A DNA stretch of 41,385 nt from Candidatus Avibacteroides excrementipullorum (GTDB lineage Bacteria; Bacteroidota; Bacteroidia; Bacteroidales; Bacteroidaceae): contig DVIH01000059.1 in assembly GCA_018711405.1 (NCBI GenBank), forward strand, positions 1 through 41,385, read 5' to 3'. Positions 8,664-16,271 of the stretch are shown here, piece by piece; position 1 is the stretch's first letter; the number at the start of each line of letters is the position of its first letter. The notes under the pieces are model-generated. The model worked only from the letters and a program-made list of their open reading frames with translations, searched no databases and had not been told where the DNA came from. The translations under genes and the position numbers were made by a program.

Positions 8664-11027
8664 ATGCAGACAAACAATTCTTCCAATAAGACCGAAGGCA
8701 TAAACCTCATAGACCTGGCAGTCTATCTTGCCTCCAAATGGAAATGGTTTCTCATCTCGGTGCTTATATGCGGCGGCATAGCATGGTACAACTATGCCAC
8801 AGCCCCGCTGGTATATTTCCGCTCGGCCACAGTCATCATCAAAGACCCGTCCAACAAGGCCACCACTTCGGGCCTCGACAGGTTTGACAACCTCATCAAC
8901 AAGGTCAACGTGGCCAACGAGATACTGCAGTTCCGCTCCAAGACACTCATGCGCGAAGTAGTGCAGCGCATACATGCCGATGTGAGCTACCGCATCAAGG
9001 ACGGGCTGCGCACCAACGAACTCTACACGCAGTCGCCGGTCATGCTCAGCTTCCCCGATGCCCTGCCCGAACAGAGTTTCGAGATGACTGTCACCCCCAA
9101 AGGCAAAAACACCGTGGTGCTGTCAGACTTCCGCGGGCTGCCGGCCAAACAGAGCTACACAGTTGCGCTCAATGACACCGTGACCGTAAGCCCGGGTATG
9201 CGCATAGTGGCCACTGCCACCAACTACTACGGCGACTCATGGACAGGAGTACCCATCACGGTCAGGAAAAGTCCGCTGGAGAGCATGGTCAACTACTATA
9301 AGAACGCCATAGGCATACAGCAGGAGGAGGAAGAGTCGTCCATACTCACACTCGCTTTCAAAGACAGTTCGCCCGTGCGTGCCGAAGACGTGCTCAACAT
9401 GCTCATCACAGTCTACAACGAGGAAGCCATAAAAGACAAAAACCAAGTGGCTGTCAACACTGCCAACTTCATCAGCGAACGTCTCATCATCATAGAGCGC
9501 GAGCTGGGAGGAGTGGAGTCAGACCTCGAATCGTTCAAGCGCGACAACCAGATAGTCGACATAGCATCATCGGCAGGCATGTACATGAGCGAGTCGCAGA
9601 AGTACAACACCGATGCCATGGAGCTGGAGACGCAGCTGCGCCTGGCCAACTTCATCAAGGACTACCTTACCGACCCCACCAAGGAAACAGACCTGATACC
9701 GTCAAACACCGGCATCAGCGACATGAACATAGAGAATCAGATAAATGTATACAACGCCGCCAAGCTGCGCCGCGACCGCCTCGTGGACGACAGCAGCGAA
9801 AACAACCCGGTGCTGCTGGAACTGAACAACTCGCTCCGCGCCATGAAGCAAAACATCATCCGTGCGGTAGACAACATGATAGTGAGCCTCAACGTGAAGC
9901 GCAACGATGCACAGGCACGCGAGCAGCAGGCACAGAAGCGCGTCACATCCATACCGACCAAAGAACGACAGATGCTATCCATAGAGCGACAGCAGAAAAT
10001 AAAAGAGGCCCTCTACCTCTTCCTGCTCAACAAGCGCGAGGAAAACGCACTGGCACAGGCCATGGCCGACAACAATGCCCGCGTCATCGACAGCGCCGAC
10101 GGTCCCGACTCGCCCATATCGCCGCAGCGCAACCGCATACTGCTGCTCGGACTGCTCGTAGGCATAGCCTTGCCGACGGCGGGATGCCTCATGGTGCTGT
10201 TCCTCGACACACGGGTGCACAGCCGCAAGGAGGTGGAGAAAGCCCTCAGCGTGCCATTCTTGGGTGAGATACCTTTCGACAAGGAGTCGTCGGCACACCG
10301 CCGCAAAGACGCACGGCAAGACACCATGCCCGATGAAGACAGCATCACGGCCGAAGCATTCCGCGTGCTGCGCACCAACATGTCGTTCATGGCGAGACGC
10401 GACAACCCCGTGCAGGTCATCACATTCACATCGTTCAACGAGGGAGCGGGCAAGACATTCATCTCGCGCAACCTCGCCATGAGCTTCGTCTACGCACGCA
10501 AGCGCGTGGTGCTGGTCGACCTCGACATACGCAAGGGCACGCTCAGCCGCTACTATGGCAGCCACAGGGGCGGAGTGACCAACTACCTGGCCGACCCCGA
10601 AATCAAGGTGGACGACATCATACGCCATCACGAACGGTTTGACGTGATACCGTCGGGCGAGATAGCCCCCAACCCCGCCGAGCTGCTCATGGACGAACGC
10701 CTCGACCAACTCATAGCCGAGCTGCGCCGGCGTTACGACATCATCATAGCCGACAGCGTGCCCATGGGCATCATTGCCGACGCCACCATCGCCAACCGCA
10801 TTGCCGACCTCACCGTGTTTGTGGTGCGCGCAGGCAAGCTCGACCGCAGGCAGCTGCCCGACATAGAGACCATATACCAAGACCGGAAACTCAGAAACAT
10901 GGCTCTCGTGCTCAACGGCGTAAGCCCGCACAGACACGGCTACGGATATGGCTACGGTTACGGATACGGCTATGGATATGGCTACGGATACGGTTATGGG
11001 AAACACGGCAAGAAAAGCAGAAAGTGA
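8664..11027 (+). CDS. Wzc-like polysaccharide co-polymerase / bacterial tyrosine kinase
   Basis: A 787-residue inner-membrane protein. A first membrane helix lies near 28-46, followed by a Wzz-type periplasmic domain with long coiled regions (about 265-465). A second membrane helix lies near 491-514, followed by a CpsD-like cytoplasmic kinase. The kinase has Walker A in FNEGAGKT (591-598), Walker A' in VLVDLDIRKG (616-625) and Walker B in IIIADSVP (693-700). The tail holds ten Tyr-Gly units (760-779) and a basic end (KHGKKSRK), the tyrosine cluster that BY-kinases autophosphorylate. It pairs with the Wza-like lipoprotein to control chain length and export. The start is set by the 27-bp gap to the Wza gene. 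Confidence 0.94.
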   Translation: MQTNNSSNKTEGINLIDLAVYLASKWKWFLISVLICGGIAWYNYATAPLVYFRSATVIIKDPSNKATTSGLDRFDNLINKVNVANEILQFRSKTLMREVVQRIHADVSYRIKDGLRTNELYTQSPVMLSFPDALPEQSFEMTVTPKGKNTVVLSDFRGLPAKQSYTVALNDTVTVSPGMRIVATATNYYGDSWTGVPITVRKSPLESMVNYYKNAIGIQQEEEESSILTLAFKDSSPVRAEDVLNMLITVYNEEAIKDKNQVAVNTANFISERLIIIERELGGVESDLESFKRDNQIVDIASSAGMYMSESQKYNTDAMELETQLRLANFIKDYLTDPTKETDLIPSNTGISDMNIENQINVYNAAKLRRDRLVDDSSENNPVLLELNNSLRAMKQNIIRAVDNMIVSLNVKRNDAQAREQQAQKRVTSIPTKERQMLSIERQQKIKEALYLFLLNKREENALAQAMADNNARVIDSADGPDSPISPQRNRILLLGLLVGIALPTAGCLMVLFLDTRVHSRKEVEKALSVPFLGEIPFDKESSAHRRKDARQDTMPDEDSITAEAFRVLRTNMSFMARRDNPVQVITFTSFNEGAGKTFISRNLAMSFVYARKRVVLVDLDIRKGTLSRYYGSHRGGVTNYLADPEIKVDDIIRHHERFDVIPSGEIAPNPAELLMDERLDQLIAELRRRYDIIIADSVPMGIIADATIANRIADLTVFVVRAGKLDRRQLPDIETIYQDRKLRNMALVLNGVSPHRHGYGYGYGYGYGYGYGYGYGYGKHGKKSRK
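10941..11000 (+). repeat. Ten tandem Tyr-Gly hexanucleotide units in the kinase tail
   Basis: Sixty bases made of ten six-base units (TAY GGN) inside the 3' end of the Wzc-like gene. Synonymous choices vary between units (tac/tat and gga/ggc/ggt/ggg). Gain or loss of a unit would stay in frame, changing only the number of phosphorylatable tyrosines. Confidence 0.95.
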
Positions 11028-11070
11028 TTTTCACAACTATATAGTTTAACTTAATAATTTAATTTTTATC

Positions 11071-11286
11071 ATGATGAAAAAAGAAGAAAAAGACAAGTAT
11101 GAGGCACCGCTCACACGGCGGACTCAGGTAGACCTGGAAAACGGGTTTATGAAAGCGTCGGTATTCGACCCGGAAGCCGGCCAAGACGATGGTGTCTCTA
11201 TCGAGGGACACGAAGTCGGAAACGAAGGAGATTACACCGGTCTCGGCTGGGATACGACTGACCCGACTAACGCCAGAAGTTTTTAA
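11071..11286 (+). CDS. 71-residue acidic small protein, candidate precursor or surface-associated peptide
   Basis: A short gene 43 bp after the Wzc-like gene and 18 bp before the first fimbrillin-like lipoprotein. It starts with two Met codons (11071 and 11074; either could be used). The N-terminal part is basic and charged (MMKKEEKDKYEAPLTRRTQV), then comes DLENGFMKASVF and a long acidic, Gly-rich tail ending GDYTGLGWDTTDPTNARSF. No signal peptide or membrane segment is seen. The layout 'YEAP....V.LE..F..AS' is one I associate with small unannotated Bacteroidales proteins next to fimbrillin genes. With a PqqD-like protein and kinases in the same operon, it is the obvious candidate for a modified peptide, but this is inference. 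Confidence 0.65.
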   Translation: MMKKEEKDKYEAPLTRRTQVDLENGFMKASVFDPEAGQDDGVSIEGHEVGNEGDYTGLGWDTTDPTNARSF

Positions 11287-11304
11287 CTAAAAATCATTAG
11301 CATT

Positions 11305-13563
11305 ATGAAAAAAATCGTATATTATTCATTATGCGCAGTTGCTCTTGCAGCCTTGAGCAGCTGCCAGGAAGACATTGTGGAAGAAGCGGTGATTCCGGCA
11401 CAGACAGGCGATGAAATCACTTTCGGCTCCGAGCTGGATGAACAGCTGACCAAAACCTTTTACGGACCTCTTTCTGAGGATAGTACCTACTACCCTGTAG
11501 AATGGGAAGACGGCGATCATATTTCCATCTACTGCCCGGAGGCAGCACAGACTAAAATCGTGAAATACAAAATTACGCCCAATCCCTCTAACCCCTCGAC
11601 ATCATCGGCCGTGACCAAAGTCAATCCCGATGAAGCCGGCCTGCAATGGGGCGATGCTCCGACACACCATTTCTCGGCCTTTTATCCCGGCGACAGGATC
11701 TTGGGCTCTGAAGGAGGACTGCTGAAAGCAGAAATACCGGTGAGACAAGAGCCGGTGAGATGGGAAAAAAAAGGAGGTAACGAAACCGGCGGCATAACCT
11801 ACACAGGCGTGGCAAACACCGACTATGCTTTCATGTGGGCTTATAATACCCATAATAAAAGCGACGGCGGCGATGTGGCATTGACATTCAAGCCGTGGGT
11901 AACCATCCTCGATGTGGAGATTAACGGACCTGCCAATGCAGGTGAATCTATCAAGATGTCATCGGTCCAGCTACGTTCTCTGAGCGGAGAGACACTGAAC
12001 GGCGAATTCCTGATCGACTTCAACCCTGTAGAAGACAACGAGTCGAACTATCCTATCTATAAAGAATCGGGCAACCCGAACGCCACGCGCAGCCAGATCT
12101 CCATACAGCTTTATGACGATGAATGGCCTAAACAAGACGGCACAAAAGGAGACTTTATCACTTTGAATCATGGCGATAAGATCGTGGTCCGTTTCTATCT
12201 GCTGCCTAAGGATGTCAATTATGATACGAACGGGGAAGGCCGAAATGACTTGCAGATCCGTGTGACTCCATTCAACTCTGCCGTTCTGACCCGTACACTG
12301 AATGCCCAAGAAGGCACAGTACACGGCGGCATCCTTGCCCACAAGGTGAACAAAGTCATCCTGCCTCCGGTAAGCAATGAAGGTGCGAATTATTGGATGT
12401 CGTCGCTCGACCCGAACATCTATGTGACAGAGCTTTCGCTGCCGGGCAGCAAGATGTCGTATCAGACAGCGGACAACGTAAGTGGACGTAATGCAGTTTA
12501 TTATCAGGATTTGTCGATTGCCCAGCAGGTTACCAATGGTATCCGTGCATTCCAAATCCAAACAGCAAGCACAAATACAGCATGGGGTTCGGGTGATGCC
12601 TCAGATCAGGTGTTATATATGACTGTCGCAGGCAATAAGACAACTACTCGCTTCAAAGAAATTGTTAAAGAAATTGCCACAGGCTTGAAAACTGCCGAAG
12701 CTGCGGGTAAAAACCAGGAATATGCCTTCATTTTGCTGACAGCATCATTGAGTCAATGTGAGGGTTATGGCCTGTGGCCGAATAGAACAGCTGGCAATCT
12801 GGCGTGGATGGATGCCATCCGAAATGATTTGGCAGAGATGGCTGCTGCACCTGATACTTACAGGCTCTATACCGGTGAAATAACACCTACCACTACCATC
12901 AATGATGTGAAAGGACACATTATCATCAAGGTGAACTACAATGACGATGATATGGGTAACCACTTGAGTGAAACTGACCGAATTCCTGCCATGTTTGCTA
13001 AATGGGGAGTGTTCGATGATGTGAGCACACCTTTCACCGAAACCGAGGCCTACGCAATTAACTCGATGCGTTGGGGTACTTCCCATAATGTAAACAACGG
13101 TGCCCTGCAATGGTTCTACCACGAGGCTACCAGCGTTGGTTATAACAACAATGGAGGTGAAGAAACTTATGCCCAGAAGATAGGCAACATCGAGGACATG
13201 TGGAACCGTAGCATTGATTATTATAAAAACAACAGCGACAATAGCATGTGGTTCTTGAACGACCTCGGCGGTTGCTATGTAAACGGAATCTATAGTAGTG
13301 GTGAATCGCAAGACGGTGTAAGTGCCTGGACACAGGAAGTAGGCCCGTATGCAACAGGTTTGCTCCAGAATCGTACAAAGGATGCTACTCTCGGTATCGT
13401 GCTTATCAACTATGCCAATCCGGACAACCCATATTCGGGCAACCTGATTCAGACCATCATCAACAACAACTTCAACTTCCAGTTGCGTACAGACGACTCT
13501 GCACAGGCTGAAAACTACGATGCCCAATTCGTCAACGGCGGCAACGCCATAGGCTGGGATTAA
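11305..13563 (+). CDS. Fimbrillin-like lipoprotein with a degenerate PI-PLC-like domain
   Basis: A 752-residue lipoprotein (lipobox LAALSSC, Cys20). Residues about 35-350 form a fimbrillin/Mfa-like region: TKTFYG near 50, VEWEDGDHISIY at 65-76, and HHFSAFYPGD at 121-130. From about 363 the sequence follows PI-PLC X-type phosphodiesterases. YWMSSLDPNIYVTELSLPGS aligns with the family's 'sLSIPGTHDS' opening, YQDLSIAQQVTNGIRAFQIQ (400-419) with the 'QL..GIR.fDiR' strand, and FKEIVKEIATGL with the following helix. The catalytic His of GTHDS is replaced (GSKMS, 381-385), and I see no second catalytic His. It is probably a non-catalytic barrel used for binding. DNA from about 12480 onward is visibly less GC-rich than its neighbours. 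Confidence 0.75.
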   Translation: MKKIVYYSLCAVALAALSSCQEDIVEEAVIPAQTGDEITFGSELDEQLTKTFYGPLSEDSTYYPVEWEDGDHISIYCPEAAQTKIVKYKITPNPSNPSTSSAVTKVNPDEAGLQWGDAPTHHFSAFYPGDRILGSEGGLLKAEIPVRQEPVRWEKKGGNETGGITYTGVANTDYAFMWAYNTHNKSDGGDVALTFKPWVTILDVEINGPANAGESIKMSSVQLRSLSGETLNGEFLIDFNPVEDNESNYPIYKESGNPNATRSQISIQLYDDEWPKQDGTKGDFITLNHGDKIVVRFYLLPKDVNYDTNGEGRNDLQIRVTPFNSAVLTRTLNAQEGTVHGGILAHKVNKVILPPVSNEGANYWMSSLDPNIYVTELSLPGSKMSYQTADNVSGRNAVYYQDLSIAQQVTNGIRAFQIQTASTNTAWGSGDASDQVLYMTVAGNKTTTRFKEIVKEIATGLKTAEAAGKNQEYAFILLTASLSQCEGYGLWPNRTAGNLAWMDAIRNDLAEMAAAPDTYRLYTGEITPTTTINDVKGHIIIKVNYNDDDMGNHLSETDRIPAMFAKWGVFDDVSTPFTETEAYAINSMRWGTSHNVNNGALQWFYHEATSVGYNNNGGEETYAQKIGNIEDMWNRSIDYYKNNSDNSMWFLNDLGGCYVNGIYSSGESQDGVSAWTQEVGPYATGLLQNRTKDATLGIVLINYANPDNPYSGNLIQTIINNNFNFQLRTDDSAQAENYDAQFVNGGNAIGWD

Positions 13564-13578
13564 TATCCGCACACACAG

Positions 13579-13612
13579 AGACTTTCACGGGAGTGATAGC
13601 CCGTGAAAGTCT
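13579..13612 (+). terminator. Perfect 13-bp hairpin inside the operon
   Basis: AGACTTTCACGGG (13579-13591) pairs perfectly with CCCGTGAAAGTCT (13600-13612) around an 8-nt loop. It lies in the 80-bp gap between the two fimbrillin-like genes. Only a weak T-run follows (TTATAC), so it may be a partial terminator or an mRNA-stabilising stem that lowers expression of the downstream genes. Confidence 0.6.
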
Positions 13613-13643
13613 TATACAATTCAAATAAGGTTAAAAAAAACAT

Positions 13644-16235
13644 ATGAAAAACATTCCAACAAAAATTTATGCCGCATTTGCCGTATGTCTTGCGTGTCTC
13701 AGTTCATGCCAGGAAGAGATGCTGACAGGTAACGGCGAAAAAGGCAACGTAAAAATCCTCGCGCGCATGACAGACGATATGCCGACCAAAACATGTGTGG
13801 GCAACGTCATGTCTGACGGCGCAATAGGCATACTCTGGATGCCGGGCGACAGCATCGGCGTATATGGCGATGACGGCACAAAGAATGCCCTGTTCACATC
13901 GACCAACACAGGCAAAGTGGCCGAAGCAGTATTTGCAGGCAGCATGCAGTCGGGCGAGACTCCCGTCTATGCCTACTACCCGTACAGCGCCGACAATGCC
14001 GCACAAGACATGTCGGCCATAAGGGGCGCACTGCAACAGGAGCAGTCTTTCGATTTCGACTCCGGCAGGCTGCAAGGCGACTACAAGGTGGGCACGCCCA
14101 CTTTCTTATCCATCGACGGAGACAGCTATGAATTTGAGTTCAGACATCTGTTCTCGCTGCTGAAGTTCGACATCGACGCTTCAGGCACCGGTCTGGCAGG
14201 CGACAAACTCGAAAAAATCATCCTGACCCTGCCCGAAGGACGCCGCCTGTGGGGAGACTTCACATTCAATGCCGCATCGGGCGCCGTGTCATGGAGCAAC
14301 GCTCCGCAAGAAGCCAACGTGCTGACTATGACATGGAGCGACACTCCCGCTCTGACAAACGGCAAACAATATACAGGATACATGACTTGTGCGCCGGACA
14401 TCAGACAAGGAGACCTGATAAAGATAACCATCCTCACCCGCCGCTTCAAGGCCGAGTTCACACGCACGGCTTTAGTCGATTTTCAGGCCAATGCCTCCTA
14501 CACGTTCCCGCTGGCTCTTGCCAACTATGCGGCCGACATGGAGGTGACCGACCGTCCTGTCATGACTTCGTTCTCGTTTGAGACGGAGAAAAACGCAGGC
14601 AAGATACTCGGCACCAGGCTGGAGTTTGACGGCAGCAAGACACGCGCCGTAGCCAACGCCGCCGAGACGATGACTGTCGGCGCAGACAGCATCACGGGCT
14701 GCATCCCCTATCTGTACGACTTCAAGCTGAAACCCACATTTACAGTGGCCGAAGGCCTGACAGTGACAGTAGACGGGCAAACGCAGACCAGCGGCGAAAG
14801 CGAGCAGGACTTCCGCCGACCCGTGGTCTACACCGTGACAGACGGCACCGACAGCCGCGACTATGTGGTGAGCGTGACCAACACCGGCCTGCCCATAGTG
14901 GTGCTGGAGCACAACGGCGGTGGCGGCAGATACTGGGAGGAAGCCGACCTCTATGTGACGAGCAAAGAGGAAGACTGGGGCGAACAGGACTACTTCACCC
15001 TCTACAATGCCGACGGCACAGTGGACGTGGAGCGCAGCCTGTGCAGCTCGCGCTTGCGCGGCAACTCCACACAGGGTTTCCCCAAGCTGCCTTTCGCACT
15101 GAAGTTCAAAGATAAAGTGGGTCCGCAAGGACTGCCCACCGACAAACGCTGGGAGCTGCTGGCCAACTGGATGGATCGCACCATGCTGCGCAACGCCGTA
15201 GCGTTTGATGTGGCGCAACGCATTGAAAAGGCATGGGCAGACGGTCTGGGCTGGAACCCGCGCGGGATGAACGTGGAACTGGTCATGAACGGACGCCATG
15301 TGGGCAACTACTACCTCGTGGAAAAAGTCAAGATAGACGCAGACCGCATCAACATCAGACCTTGCCATGAGGACGTGGTAGAAGACGAAGGCATAGCCAA
15401 CCCGACAGTGGCCGACTGCGGATATTTGTTGGAATTTGACGATGCAATGGACGAAGTGAACACTTTCCGCACCGGTCGCGGACTGCCTGTAATGTTCAAG
15501 GACGAAGTACCTAAAAACGGAGACATATTCAACGCCATCAGGGACAAGGTGGAACGGATAGAAAACAACATAAAAAGCGGCAACTATGCAGCAGCATACA
15601 ACGAGCTGGACATGAACTCTGTCATCGACTACTTCTTCGTGCAGGAACTGACGTTCAACAACGAGTACAAGCACCCCAAGAGCGTGTATATGTACATAGA
15701 CGGCGAAGGCAAACTGACGGCAGGCCCGGTATGGGACTTCGACTGGAACACATTCATCTTCCCCGAACTGGTACGTCCTTACGGCGGCGTATATACAGAC
15801 CAGCTCCGCGAGACAGACGAATGGCTGTACGGAGGTTCCAAACTGGCGGAACAGACCGGAGGAAACTTGTGGTGGGAAGAGCCGGAATATGATTACGTCA
15901 ACGACATGCCCTATATGTGGTATCCGCTGCTGTTCAAAGACGCCACATTCAGGAGCAAGGTGCAGGAACGCTGGGCCGGCATCTACCCGGCATTGGCCAA
16001 TGCCATAGAGCATATAGACGTGCTGGCAAGGCAGAACCGGGTTTCCGACACATACAACCACGCCATGTGGCCTACGACCAGAGAGCTGAAAAACAACAGC
16101 AGCGCGGCATTCAACGGAGATGAGGACATGTCTTTCGATAAAGCCATAGAAACCTTGAAAAAGGCATACGAAAACCGCCTCACCTGGATGAACAACCAGA
16201 TCACAAGCGGCAATTTCGTGACCAATGCGGAATAA
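13644..16235 (+). CDS. Fimbrillin-like lipoprotein fused to a CotH-type kinase domain
   Basis: An 863-residue protein with a lipobox (CLACLSSC, Cys22). Residues about 35-295 resemble a fimbrillin: LWMPGDSIGVYG at 64-75 and VYAYYPYS at 108-115. Residues about 305-415 look like a DUF5018/Ig-like linker domain. From 417 a CotH kinase domain follows, with LRGNSTQGFPK (471-481), WELLANWMDRTMLRNAVAFD (503-522), VGNYYLVEKVKID (553-565), CGYLLEFDD (592-600) and AGPVWDFDWN (693-702). CotH proteins are atypical secreted kinases that phosphorylate Ser in surface proteins; the DFD and E-K residues fit activity. The target is unknown. The neighbouring small protein, OmpA protein or fimbrillin are candidates. 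Confidence 0.85.
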   Translation: MKNIPTKIYAAFAVCLACLSSCQEEMLTGNGEKGNVKILARMTDDMPTKTCVGNVMSDGAIGILWMPGDSIGVYGDDGTKNALFTSTNTGKVAEAVFAGSMQSGETPVYAYYPYSADNAAQDMSAIRGALQQEQSFDFDSGRLQGDYKVGTPTFLSIDGDSYEFEFRHLFSLLKFDIDASGTGLAGDKLEKIILTLPEGRRLWGDFTFNAASGAVSWSNAPQEANVLTMTWSDTPALTNGKQYTGYMTCAPDIRQGDLIKITILTRRFKAEFTRTALVDFQANASYTFPLALANYAADMEVTDRPVMTSFSFETEKNAGKILGTRLEFDGSKTRAVANAAETMTVGADSITGCIPYLYDFKLKPTFTVAEGLTVTVDGQTQTSGESEQDFRRPVVYTVTDGTDSRDYVVSVTNTGLPIVVLEHNGGGGRYWEEADLYVTSKEEDWGEQDYFTLYNADGTVDVERSLCSSRLRGNSTQGFPKLPFALKFKDKVGPQGLPTDKRWELLANWMDRTMLRNAVAFDVAQRIEKAWADGLGWNPRGMNVELVMNGRHVGNYYLVEKVKIDADRINIRPCHEDVVEDEGIANPTVADCGYLLEFDDAMDEVNTFRTGRGLPVMFKDEVPKNGDIFNAIRDKVERIENNIKSGNYAAAYNELDMNSVIDYFFVQELTFNNEYKHPKSVYMYIDGEGKLTAGPVWDFDWNTFIFPELVRPYGGVYTDQLRETDEWLYGGSKLAEQTGGNLWWEEPEYDYVNDMPYMWYPLLFKDATFRSKVQERWAGIYPALANAIEHIDVLARQNRVSDTYNHAMWPTTRELKNNSSAAFNGDEDMSFDKAIETLKKAYENRLTWMNNQITSGNFVTNAE

Positions 16236-16271
16236 AAGAAAAATCCAAACAAAACAAAAATCAATAACGAC

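Noticed and set aside
8001-11006. Long minus-strand frames opposite the Wza-like and Wzc-like genes
   Set aside because: Compositional shadows (rich in His, Val and Tyr) of strongly supported plus-strand genes; no domain seen.
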